Positions 17,869-26,783 of a DNA stretch of 64,000 bases are shown here, in pieces; position 1 is the first letter of the stretch; each line of letters begins with the position of its first letter. Position numbers and translations under genes: made by a program. The stretch comes from JASLEW01 sp963732005. Its GTDB lineage: Bacteria > Acidobacteriota > Thermoanaerobaculia > Multivoradales > UBA5704. The notes under the pieces are model-generated. The model searched no databases. It was not told the origin of the DNA and was given only the letters and a program-made list of their open reading frames with translations. The stretch spans positions 1,612,001-1,676,000 of the forward strand of contig CAVSXT010000003.1 of the NCBI GenBank assembly GCA_963732005.1. The letters are read 5' to 3'.

Positions 17869-19719
17869 TCAGTCATAGACCCCGTCCACATGCCAGGTGC
17901 CGGAGGCGCGGTCGCGGAAGATCCGGTAGAGGCCGCCGGTGGTCAGCTCGACGTCCCAATAGTCGCGCCCGGCCGGGTTCGGCGTCCACCATTCGTCCTC
18001 CAGCCCCCAGGGACCCGCGGCCACCTTCACCCGTCCGGCGACGCGCAGCCGTCCGGCGGCGCCGTCGCGGGCGATCGGCCGGATCTCCAGGGGAGCGAGC
18101 AGGCAGGGCTCGATCCCTGCCGGGAGGTCAGGGTCTGCCGAGGGCTCCCGGATCTCCGCCGCGGCGGCGGATCCCGGAGGCTCCGGAGGAGTGAGGACCT
18201 CGATCTCCAGCGCCGGCCGCACCACCCGCACCGCCAGCAGGCCGCGCCCCATGGTGCGCCGCGGATCGCGCCGGCCATCCGGGGAGACCAGCGGCGGCGG
18301 CGGCGGATCGTACTCGACGAGCGCCAGGCGCTCTGGCCGGTGGCCGTCGACCGGTCGCGGCGAGCCGACGCGGCCGGGGCCGAGAAGGGCGAAGAGGCGG
18401 GCAAGGGTGGCGGCCAGCTTGTCCGGTGACAGCGCCGCCGGTCCGTAGAGCGAAAGCTGGGCCTCCCGTGGCCGGTCGGGGTGGGCTGCCAGGGTGAAGC
18501 CGGCCACCGGGGCGCCGGGCGGGCGGGCCTCGAGATCCAGGCGCAGCAGGGTCAAGAGCGTCTTGACGTCGCGGGTGGGCGCCGGCAGGTCGATGGCGCG
18601 CGGCTGATGGCCTTCGGGCTCGAGCCGCAGCGTCAGCTCGAGGCGGGCACAGGCGAGCCCGTTTGCCTCCAGGCGCAGACACAGCCGCTCGAGCGCCGCT
18701 CGGGCCACGAACAGGAACGGCTCGAGCGCCACCAGCGGCCATTCCAGGTCCATCCCTTCGTGGCAGGCGGGCGGCGGCTGGCAGGGCATCAAGGGTCGAG
18801 GATCGATTCCCCGTGCCGTGGCGTGCAGCTCGCGGCCGGCGCTTCCCAGGCGGCTGGTGACGCGCGCCGCCGGCAGGCGGGCGAAATCGCCGATCGTCCG
18901 GACGCCCCATCGGGCGAGGGTGGCGACGATCTCGATGATTCCCGAGGTGCCCGAGGTGCCCGAGATACCTGGGGTGCCCGGTGTGGCCGGAGCTCTTCGG
19001 TTCCCCGGCTGCCGCCGGGTCTCGGCGGGCCCAGGGGCCGCCGCGCCGGTGGCCCCGACGGCGGGCGTCAGGCTGGCGAGCGGCAGCGGCGCCAGGAAGG
19101 CCGCCTCCTGTCCGGCCGGCACGACGGCTGGCGACTCCGGCAGGCCGGCGGCGATCCGGGCGGCGAGCTTGCTCGAGGCGATGCCCACCTTGGCCGGCAG
19201 GCTGGCCGCTTCGGCGGCGCCGATCAGACCTCGTCCCAGGCAGAGCTCGGGGCTCTCCCCGGCGTCGCCCGGGCCGCGGCTCCCATGGCTGGCGCCATTG
19301 CCGCCGTTGCCGGTATGGCCACCATTGCCGGCATGGCCGCCGTTGCCGGCGCTCGCCCTGGGCCGGAAGCGGCGATCGATCCCGTCCACGTCGAGATAGA
19401 CCACCCCTTCGCCGGCGTCCTCGACGCGCGGCGAGAAGCGCTCGGCGACCTCGAGCAGCGCCTCCTGGGCGGCCCGCTCGCACTCCGCGTCGCGCGGGCG
19501 CGCCACCAGCTTGGGGATGAGCGCCCGGGCCTGGGGGAGGGTGAGGCCGGCGCGCACTCCGGCCCGGCGCGCCAGCCGCGAGGCGGCGACGACGCGGGCG
19601 GCGCTGCCGTTACCTTCGACGATGACCACCGCCTCGCGGGCCAGCTCGGGCTCGCTGCGCAGGCGGGCAGCGAGAGGAAAGAGCGAGACGGTGACGCAGG
19701 CGAGCCGGGGAAGGGCCAC
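17869..19719 (-). CDS. imuB: ImuB, Y-family polymerase-like mutagenesis protein
   Basis: ImuB is a catalytically inactive Y-family polymerase homologue that bridges the beta clamp and DnaE2 in damage-induced mutagenesis. The start (RLACVTVSLFPLAARLRSEP) and VVYLDVDGIDRRF match the family. The palm acidic residues of true polymerases are not all kept, as usual for ImuB. This copy has two low-complexity insertions: Gly/Asn/His-rich repeats around residue 120 (GNGGHAGNGGHTGNGG) and a collagen-like stretch near residue 245 (TPGTPGISGTSGTSG). Total 616 residues, longer than the usual 480-550. It follows imuA by 9 bases. A dnaE2 gene is not in the window. Confidence 0.85.
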   Translation of the reverse strand: MALPRLACVTVSLFPLAARLRSEPELAREAVVIVEGNGSAARVVAASRLARRAGVRAGLTLPQARALIPKLVARPRDAECERAAQEALLEVAERFSPRVEDAGEGVVYLDVDGIDRRFRPRASAGNGGHAGNGGHTGNGGNGASHGSRGPGDAGESPELCLGRGLIGAAEAASLPAKVGIASSKLAARIAAGLPESPAVVPAGQEAAFLAPLPLASLTPAVGATGAAAPGPAETRRQPGNRRAPATPGTPGISGTSGTSGIIEIVATLARWGVRTIGDFARLPAARVTSRLGSAGRELHATARGIDPRPLMPCQPPPACHEGMDLEWPLVALEPFLFVARAALERLCLRLEANGLACARLELTLRLEPEGHQPRAIDLPAPTRDVKTLLTLLRLDLEARPPGAPVAGFTLAAHPDRPREAQLSLYGPAALSPDKLAATLARLFALLGPGRVGSPRPVDGHRPERLALVEYDPPPPPLVSPDGRRDPRRTMGRGLLAVRVVRPALEIEVLTPPEPPGSAAAAEIREPSADPDLPAGIEPCLLAPLEIRPIARDGAAGRLRVAGRVKVAAGPWGLEDEWWTPNPAGRDYWDVELTTGGLYRIFRDRASGTWHVDGVYD

Positions 19720-19728
19720 GATGAGCCC

Positions 19729-20679
19729 TCAGATCCGGCGGGCTTGCCGGCGCCAGTCGCGGTCGATGCTCCGCGGGGTTTGCGGGAGCCGCTCCTCCTC
19801 CTGGCTGGTGGCCTGGATGGTGGTGGCGAAAGGGTCGTCGCCGGCAAGCTCCGGCCACAGCCGCAGGTCCAATCCCAGGGCGCCGGCGGGGAGCTGCTGC
19901 CCGCGGCACTTCTCGAGCGTCACCTGGCAGGAGAGTCCGTCGAGCAGCCAGGGGGCGCCGAGCCAGCGGGCGCGCCCGCGCGCTGTCCGCAGCACCGCCG
20001 CCGCCGCCGTGCCGCTCACCCGGTAGGGGCTGGCCACCAGCAGGGCGGCGCCGTGCGCCTGGGCGGCCCGCGCCAGGCGCAGCCAGGCCGCCTCCGCGCC
20101 GCGGCCGCCGCGGATCGGTGGGTTGCCGAGGTCCAGGGCCACCATCGGGAATCCGCTGCCGAGCAGGATCTCGGCGCCGGCCAGCGCCTGCTTGAGGGTC
20201 GCGGGGCGCAGCCAGAGCAGCCGTCCGAGATCCACCCCCAGGGCGGCGGCGGCCTGCGGGTCCAGCCCATCGCCCAGGTCGACCAGCGCCGCCGCCTCGC
20301 CCGCCGCGGTGGCCGCGGCAAGGGCGGCCAGCACGGCGGAGAACCGTCCGCTCGAGCGGACGCCGATCATCTCCACCAGCTTTCCCCGCGGCAGGCCGCC
20401 GGCCAGCAGCTCGTCGAGGGTGGGAAACGACTGCGGAGGCATCGACCCCGGGGCCGGAGCACCGGGTTCAAGAGAGCGGACCGCATCGCCGCCGATCTGG
20501 CGGGCGCTGCGCAGGCTGTCGATCAGCGGCGCGAGCGAGCTCAGCGGGTCTCGCGGATCGAGCGGCTGCGACAGCTTGCCGCGCAGGCGCTCGAGGGCGG
20601 AGGCCGCCGCAGGCGGTGGCGCGGCCGGCGGCTCGTCGCCGGCATGGCGGTCGTGACGGGCTTGCAGTTCGCCGGACAT
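19729..20679 (-). CDS. imuA: ImuA, RecA-like component of the mutasome
   Basis: A 316-residue protein related to RecA/SulA-like ImuA, partner of ImuB and DnaE2 in error-prone repair. FPTLDELLAGGLPRGKLVEM precedes a degenerate P-loop (GVRSSGRFSAV). ALVDLGDGLDP and MVALDLGNPP correspond to the second and Walker B-like strands. An Ala/Pro-rich N-terminal 40 residues is not conserved. ATG 20679 follows the candidate -10 TAGATT by only 5 nt. The pair imuA-imuB forms a two-gene operon, expected to be under SOS control. Confidence 0.82.
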   Translation of the reverse strand: MSGELQARHDRHAGDEPPAAPPPAAASALERLRGKLSQPLDPRDPLSSLAPLIDSLRSARQIGGDAVRSLEPGAPAPGSMPPQSFPTLDELLAGGLPRGKLVEMIGVRSSGRFSAVLAALAAATAAGEAAALVDLGDGLDPQAAAALGVDLGRLLWLRPATLKQALAGAEILLGSGFPMVALDLGNPPIRGGRGAEAAWLRLARAAQAHGAALLVASPYRVSGTAAAAVLRTARGRARWLGAPWLLDGLSCQVTLEKCRGQQLPAGALGLDLRLWPELAGDDPFATTIQATSQEEERLPQTPRSIDRDWRRQARRI

Positions 20680-20684
20680 GCCTC

Positions 20685-20714
20685 AATCTAGGGCGCTAAC
20701 AAGGCGTAAGTCAA
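20685..20714 (-). promoter_or_regulatory. imuA promoter, probably leaderless
   Basis: On the minus strand TTGACT (20714-20709), an 18-base spacer, and TAGATT (20690-20685), then GAGGC and the ATG. The start of transcription would fall at or within a base or two of the start codon. I could not identify a canonical LexA box overlapping it. Confidence 0.5.
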
Positions 20715-20923
20715 GCGTTGGCCGGCCTGTGCTCCATGGCGTAAAGTGCTATCTCTACAGGCATTTAGCTGTATATAGATCATAATGATCCGGCGTGGCG
20801 CGCCGGCTGCCGCCAAAATCATCGCCGGGCGTCCCGGCGGTAGCGTGAAAGACGAACGCGATCTTTTTCAGTGCGCGATCATTCCGGCGCGCGACCGCAT
20901 CGAGCGCACGCGACCCGGCATCG
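20715..20923. promoter_or_regulatory. imuA-pdxH divergent intergenic region with palindromes
   Basis: An AT-rich island in otherwise GC-rich DNA. It holds ACAG-N8-CTGT (20757-20772), then TATATA and the palindrome GATCAT-A-ATGATC (20778-20790). GGCGTAA also occurs twice, at 20703 and 20738. These are candidate operators (LexA or another regulator), but the ACAG/CTGT order is the reverse of the E. coli LexA box, so no name is given. Confidence 0.3.
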
Positions 20924-20936
20924 TAGAATGAGGGCC

Positions 20937-20960
20937 ATGGCGCGCGAGTCGATCCCCTGA
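20937..20960 (+). CDS. Seven-codon leader ORF coupled to pdxH
   Basis: ATG at 20937 encodes MARESIP and stops with TGA, whose A is the first base of the pdxH ATG (TGATG). TAGAAT (20924-20929) lies 7 nt before it, so this ORF could be the translated 5' end of a leaderless message and carry ribosomes to pdxH, which has no good SD of its own. Confidence 0.35.
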   Translation: MARESIP

Positions 20961-21598
20961 TGGACGTTTCCAGCGCCCGCCGCGACTACCGCCGGTCCGC
21001 CCTCGACGAGCGCGACCTGGCGCCCGAGCCCATCGCCCAGTTCAAGGCCTGGCTGGCGCAGGCGGTCGCCGCCGATGCGCTCGACCCCACCGCGATGACC
21101 CTCGCCACCGCCGATGGCGAGGGGCGCCCATCGGCGCGCGTCGTGCTGCTCAAGGGCTGCGACGAGCGCGGCTTCGTCTTCTTCACCAACTACGCCAGCC
21201 GCAAGGCGCAAGAGCTGGGGGCCAACCCGCAGGCGGCGCTGCTCTTCTACTGGCCGGCGTTGGACCGCCAGGTGCGCATCGAGGGCCGGGTGGAGAAGAT
21301 CACGCGGGCCGAGACCGCCGCCTACTTCGCCACCCGCCCGCTCGACTCCCAGCTGGGAGCCTGGGCCTCGCGCCAGTCCGAACCGGTAGCCGGTCGCGAG
21401 CCGCTGGACCGAGCGTTCGCCGCCGCCGCCGAGCGTTTCGCCGGCGGCGAGGTGCCAGCGCCCGACTTCTGGGGCGGCTACCGTCTGCGTCCGAGCCGCG
21501 TGGAGTTCTGGCAAGGCCGCGAGAGCCGCCTCCATGATCGGCTTGTATACCGGCGTGGCGAGGATGGGGAGTGGGTGGTCGAGCGGCTGCAGCCGTGA
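20960..21598 (+). CDS. pdxH: Pyridoxamine 5'-phosphate oxidase
   Basis: PdxH oxidises pyridoxamine/pyridoxine 5'-phosphate to PLP using FMN. The family core is complete: AMTLATADGEGRPSARVVLLKG, FVFFTNYASRKAQEL, ALLFYWPALDRQVRIEG, SQLGAWASRQSEPV and the C-terminal WGGYRLRPSRVEFWQGRESRLHDR (FMN and PLP contacts). At 212 residues it has the usual length. It stands alone, divergent from imuA. Translation probably depends on the overlapping seven-codon leader ORF. Confidence 0.96.
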   Translation: MDVSSARRDYRRSALDERDLAPEPIAQFKAWLAQAVAADALDPTAMTLATADGEGRPSARVVLLKGCDERGFVFFTNYASRKAQELGANPQAALLFYWPALDRQVRIEGRVEKITRAETAAYFATRPLDSQLGAWASRQSEPVAGREPLDRAFAAAAERFAGGEVPAPDFWGGYRLRPSRVEFWQGRESRLHDRLVYRRGEDGEWVVERLQP

Positions 21599-21659
21599 GG
21601 GGCAGTTCACGGACACGGTAAATCTCGCGCCGCGCGCGCCGGCAAGGAGGGGAAGAAAA

Positions 21660-22124
21660 ATGACAGAACTGCGCTCCGAGTTCCTGTTCGAGCTACGCCT
21701 CGAGGCGGACCTGGCCGAGGTCCAGAAGGTGGGTCCGACTCCGAGCGGCGACCGGCGCATCGCGCCGATCCGCGGCGGCACCTTCGCGGGGCCGCGGCTC
21801 AGAGGTAAGGTTCTGCCTGGTGGCGCCGATTGGGTGCGCATGCGCACCGACGGTGCCCGCGACCTCGACGTCAGGTTGACCCTGGAAACCGACGACGGTC
21901 AGCTCATCTATCTGGCGGCGCTGGGCATCTGGGACGTCTCACCGGAGAACTTCGCGCGGGCGATCCGCAAGGAGCCGGTCGCCCCAGAGGACCTCTACTT
22001 CCGCACCACGCCGCGCTTCGAGGTCGCCGGCGAGAAGTACGCATGGCTCAACCGTGTCGTCGCGGTGACCATCGGCCGCCTCGATGCGGCGACCGTGGTG
22101 CACACCATATACGCCATCCTCTGA
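21660..22124 (+). CDS. DUF3237 family protein
   Basis: A 154-residue protein with the DUF3237 pattern: ELRSEFLFELRLEAD, GTFAGPRLRGKVLPGGADW, RMRTDGARDLDVRLTLETDDGQLIY, and FRTTPRFEVAGEKYAWLNR. The fold is a beta-barrel; no activity is established, though members appear near hydrolase and oxidoreductase genes. AAGGAGGGG lies 8-10 nt before ATG 21660. It follows pdxH by about 60 bases and may share its transcript. Confidence 0.85.
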   Translation: MTELRSEFLFELRLEADLAEVQKVGPTPSGDRRIAPIRGGTFAGPRLRGKVLPGGADWVRMRTDGARDLDVRLTLETDDGQLIYLAALGIWDVSPENFARAIRKEPVAPEDLYFRTTPRFEVAGEKYAWLNRVVAVTIGRLDAATVVHTIYAIL

Positions 22125-22309
22125 GCGGGCCGGGCGGCGGGCTCGGCGCTCGTCGGGCAAGGCCAGAGGCGCGCCGAGGGAAGCCGCCTGAACGCCACGG
22201 CTCCAAACACAACTCAGTAGCCCTTCGTACGCATGAAACCGGAAGAGGCATCAATGACTGCCACCACAGTGCCTGACCCCCAACACCAACTGCCGCCGCG
22301 GAGTCCGGG

Positions 22310-23689
22310 TCAGGGGTTCTTGCCGCCCAGGCGGGCCTGCAGCAGGGGACCCATGACGTCGTGGGTGTCCTCTGGGGTGTAGAGGTAGAGGGTGTCCTTG
22401 CCGAAGCCGAGGGAGCCCATCAGGTTGGGGCCGCGCTGTTGGCCGAAGAGCCAGTGCACGTCCGTGGCGAAAGGTTGCTCTGCGCCGCCGAGGATGTGGC
22501 CGACCTCGTGGGCGGCGAGGAGCTCTTGGAAGAAGGCGTTGCCGGGGAAGCTGGCGCTCGGGGTGAGCTGGGCGAGGGCGTGGTGGCATAGATAGCCGGT
22601 GTCCGAGAAGCAGGTGTCGCCGTAGACGGCGAGGCCCGCCACGCTGGCGACGCCGGCACCCCCCTGGAGGGTGCGGCCGCTGAAGAAGAACACGAGAGAC
22701 GAGCGGCCGGCGGTATGTGGGGCGCCGCAACAGGGCGGGGTCGCCTGATGCGTCGCGCGAGCCGACTCGCGCAGCAGCGCTTCGCGGTGCGCGCTGCTTG
22801 GCCCGCCCGCTTCCCACGTTTCCAGCCGGTCGAGCTGCACGCGCGCACGGAAGCCGTCGGAGCCGCCGTCGAAAGCGTAGTCACAGCGCGCGAAAGCGTT
22901 GTCCGAATTGGCCTCGGGCTCGACACAGTTGAAGAGCCAGTCGAGAGCGTTGTACAGCGTCTCCTCCTTCAGCCAGAACGGCATGACCGAGTCCGGCGGG
23001 TAGGCCCGGTAGAACGCGTCATCGCCGTCCGCCACGGAGGTCACCACCACCGGCTTCGGCGCGACCGGGGTCTGTCGGTTCGATTTGGGGTTGGGGAAGA
23101 GGTCCGCGTCCACCTTGACCGGTTCGTTCTGGGCCTTGGCGTTGTAGACGATGTGGTTGAACCGTTTCAGCAGCTCCTCGCGCTGTTCGGCGTTGACGCC
23201 GCGCTGCCGCAGCTGCGGCTCCAGCGGCTCGATGATCGACCAGCCGCCTGGCAGGGCGGCGAGGATGTTCCCTTCGACCACCCGCTCGTCGATGGTGAAG
23301 ATGGCCGCGCCTGGCCGGTCCTCGAGCCTGCCCTGATAGGTCGCGGGCGGCGGCAGGTCGATGGTGCGAAAGGTGTTGGTGACGCCGTTCTTGACGTCGG
23401 CGACGACGAGGGCGGGGTTGCGCAGCTTGCGGAGCGTGAGCCGTACGATGGCGGAGGTCAGATGGTCGTCCACGGTCACGAGGGGGAGCTCAACCGGCCT
23501 GCCGGCGTGCACCGCCGCCGCGATCGCCGCGGTGTCGATGTAGACCAGGTGGTACGGCGCGATCGCCGCCAGGGCCGGCACCGCGATCTGATCGGCCGGG
23601 TCCCGGCTCTGATTGCCGCCGCAGGCCAAGAGACAGAGCACCGCCGCCCCGATCCAAAGCCGCATCACACCCAACCGTTTTCCATTCAT
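22310..23689 (-). CDS. Lipoprotein zinc metalloprotease (HEVGH)
   Basis: A 459-residue protein with a lipoprotein signal (AVLCLLACGGN, lipobox LLAC), so anchored in a membrane and facing the periplasm or surface. The zinc motif HEVGHILG sits near residue 395, followed by a third-ligand region (DVHWLFG) and a possible Met-turn (HDVMGPLL), giving a matrixin/metzincin-like catalytic end. About 370 residues precede it, including a beta-rich domain and a Cys-containing insert (CVEPEANSDNAFARCDY). The substrate is unknown. Expression is monocistronic; the 185 bases between it and the DUF3237 gene hold nothing I can name. Confidence 0.7.
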   Translation of the reverse strand: MNGKRLGVMRLWIGAAVLCLLACGGNQSRDPADQIAVPALAAIAPYHLVYIDTAAIAAAVHAGRPVELPLVTVDDHLTSAIVRLTLRKLRNPALVVADVKNGVTNTFRTIDLPPPATYQGRLEDRPGAAIFTIDERVVEGNILAALPGGWSIIEPLEPQLRQRGVNAEQREELLKRFNHIVYNAKAQNEPVKVDADLFPNPKSNRQTPVAPKPVVVTSVADGDDAFYRAYPPDSVMPFWLKEETLYNALDWLFNCVEPEANSDNAFARCDYAFDGGSDGFRARVQLDRLETWEAGGPSSAHREALLRESARATHQATPPCCGAPHTAGRSSLVFFFSGRTLQGGAGVASVAGLAVYGDTCFSDTGYLCHHALAQLTPSASFPGNAFFQELLAAHEVGHILGGAEQPFATDVHWLFGQQRGPNLMGSLGFGKDTLYLYTPEDTHDVMGPLLQARLGGKNP

Positions 23690-23713
23690 AGCTCGCCTCG
23701 CCAGTCGACCATT

Positions 23714-23752
23714 CTATTTAATCATCGTGCAGGTATCGACGATCCAGGCCAT
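23714..23752 (-). pseudogene. VapC-like PIN 5' remnant (repeat copy 1)
   Basis: On the minus strand the repeat encodes MAWIVDTCTMIK then TAG. VDTC is the N-terminal PIN signature with its first acidic residue, but nothing of the toxin follows. It is a truncated duplicate of the start in copy 2. Confidence 0.5.
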
Positions 23753-23767
23753 GCGGGATGGCTTCGG
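23728..23767 (+). repeat. 40-bp direct repeat, copy 1
   Basis: Matches 24683-24722 at 38 of 40 positions. The two copies lie in the same orientation and flank the PIN/UPF0175 toxin-antitoxin pair. On the minus strand each copy encodes the first residues of a VapC-type PIN toxin. Confidence 0.8.
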
Positions 23768-23843
23768 GTTCTGATTGCGTCCACACATCGTCGCGCACCA
23801 GGATGATCGGGCGCTCGGCTCCGGCCCAGGAGCCCTACATGCG

Positions 23844-24332
23844 CTATTCCCCCACCTCCGCAAGAGCCGCTTCCACGAGGTCATGCGCCACGTAGAGCCG
23901 GTGTTCGATCAGCCTCTCGACCAACGGCCTGGCCGCAGGGATGAAGCCGCGCCACTTGGCGCGGAGAATCAGTCCCAGAGTGCCTGTCGTCGGCAACCCG
24001 AGCGATTCAGCGCAGCGGCGTGCCTGACGATCGTCGAGCACCAGCTCTACACCGCTACGTGACCGACCGAATGCCAGGACCTGCGTCTCTCCAGCGCCGA
24101 GATCCCAGCTCGCCACCTCGTCGGAGACCGGAACGTCTGGCTCGATGCGCACCCAGGCCGTTGAGGACAGGCTCTGAAGGGAGAGACGCGGCTCCGCCTT
24201 CGTCAGCACTTCACCAAGGACCGCTTCAGGGAGCAAGACCTGGTCGACGAGCCGCGGCAGCAGCGGGAGCGCGTCGATGGCCGCAAGGAAGATGAGGGGC
24301 GAAGCGTTGATAACGAAGCGCAATTCACTCAC
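23844..24332 (-). CDS. DUF3368 PIN-domain toxin
   Basis: A 162-residue PIN-fold ribonuclease-like protein of the DUF3368 group, the usual toxin partner of UPF0175 antitoxins. PIN acidic residues can be placed at VINASPLIFLA (Asn in place of the first Asp, common in DUF3368), LPEAVLGEVL (Glu), GAGETQVLAF (Glu) and LVLDDRQARR (Asp). It starts inside the end of the antitoxin gene (8-base overlap), so the two are translationally coupled. A substrate RNA cannot be inferred. Confidence 0.85.
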   Translation of the reverse strand: MSELRFVINASPLIFLAAIDALPLLPRLVDQVLLPEAVLGEVLTKAEPRLSLQSLSSTAWVRIEPDVPVSDEVASWDLGAGETQVLAFGRSRSGVELVLDDRQARRCAESLGLPTTGTLGLILRAKWRGFIPAARPLVERLIEHRLYVAHDLVEAALAEVGE

Positions 24333-24576
24333 GCCGCAGCTCCTCGCGCAGCTCTTCGAGAGTGACCTGGATCGCAGGCACCTTGCGTCGGAAGAGCTCG
24401 TCGAGGAATTGGGCGCGACTCAGGCCGGCGATCTCCGCGGCCTTGCCTTGCGACATCATCTCTTGCGAGTACCAGTGGATCGCGGCCGCGATCCTCATCT
24501 CTGCCGCGAACTCGGTAGGTGATTTCCGCAGGGCGGAGAAGACGGTCGGCGGGAAGTCGAAGGTGACCTGGGGCAT
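24325..24576 (-). CDS. UPF0175 family antitoxin
   Basis: An 83-residue antitoxin. The family pattern is clear: VTFDFPPTVFSALRKSP, FAAEMRIAAAIHWYSQEMMSQGKAAEIAGLSRAQFLDEL-type helix-turn-helix region, then the acidic C-terminal tail that binds the PIN toxin. It lies upstream of the DUF3368 gene and would repress the pair as usual for these modules. ATG 24576 is the only start matching the family N-terminus. Confidence 0.85.
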   Translation of the reverse strand: MPQVTFDFPPTVFSALRKSPTEFAAEMRIAAAIHWYSQEMMSQGKAAEIAGLSRAQFLDELFRRKVPAIQVTLEELREELRRE

Positions 24577-24584
24577 ACGCGCTC

Positions 24585-24707
24585 CTACTGGCCGCATTGT
24601 AGCTTGGACTCGGGCGATTGTCCGCCACGCAGGGGTGATGCGCGGCCACACCGGGGGTCGTCTGCGAGCACGTCGATCAGTATGCAGGTATTGACGACCC
24701 AGGCCAT
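24585..24707 (-). pseudogene. VapC-like PIN 5' remnant (repeat copy 2)
   Basis: Reads MAWVVNTCILIDVLADDPRC, the start of a VapC toxin, then about 20 unrelated residues to a stop. Asn replaces the first catalytic Asp. The PIN similarity runs for about 24 residues only, so the rest of the toxin gene has been lost or replaced by the UPF0175/DUF3368 module downstream. Confidence 0.55.
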
Positions 24708-24722
24708 GCGGGATGGCTTCGG
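24683..24722 (+). repeat. 40-bp direct repeat, copy 2
   Basis: Partner of 23728-23767, with 955 bases from one copy start to the other. The two mismatches are both C/T transitions. No terminal inverted repeats or transposase lie nearby, so homologous recombination or a capture event is more likely than transposition. Confidence 0.8.
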
Positions 24723-24733
24723 CATCGATGCCC

Positions 24734-24952
24734 TCAGCTCGGGCTGCGCACCAGCAGCAGCAGCCCGCCGACGACGATCGCGCCGACGCCCGCCCAGACC
24801 GGGATGTTGACGGTCTGCTTTTCCTTGACCGCGAGCTCGAAGGGTCCCACCTTGGCGTCGTGCGTCTTCTTGGTATAGGTGAAGCCGCCGTACAGCAGGC
24901 CGAGGATGCCGGCCACGATCAGGACGATCGCCATGACTTTGGCTGCGCTCAT
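24734..24952 (-). CDS. Small two-helix membrane protein, DUF3185-like
   Basis: A 72-residue inner-membrane protein with two helices: VMAIVLIVAGILGLLYGGF at the N-terminus and VWAGVGAIVVGGLLLLV at the C-terminus. A short loop rich in Lys and containing YTKKTHDAKVGPFELAVKEKQ joins them. This matches the DUF3185 pattern of small membrane proteins with no known function. AGGAG lies 5 nt before ATG 24952. Confidence 0.75.
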   Translation of the reverse strand: MSAAKVMAIVLIVAGILGLLYGGFTYTKKTHDAKVGPFELAVKEKQTVNIPVWAGVGAIVVGGLLLLVRSPS

Positions 24953-25029
24953 TGGATCTCCTCTCAGGATGGACGAATGGACAGTCCTCGAAGGAGCAAG
25001 TCCTGTGCCATGGCGCGAGGGCGGCGGGC

Positions 25030-26649
<1,620 letters not shown>

Positions 26650-26783
26650 CGCTCGCCTCCCCCAAGTGGGCCGATTGGCGCAAGACCAATCGCGTTTTGC
26701 AAGCTCCACTCTCGTCGACTCTAGCAGTGCTCACCCCTCGCCATCCGACGCCACGGAGCCGGCCACTGGCGTATGCTGCGGCC

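Noticed and set aside
20757..20772. LexA box upstream of imuA
   Set aside because: ACAG-N8-CTGT is the inverse of the E. coli CTGT-N8-ACAG box and lies about 80 bases from the start; kept only as a palindrome.
23728..24722. Composite transposon around the toxin-antitoxin pair
   Set aside because: The flanking repeats are coding remnants in direct orientation; no transposase or terminal inverted repeats are present.
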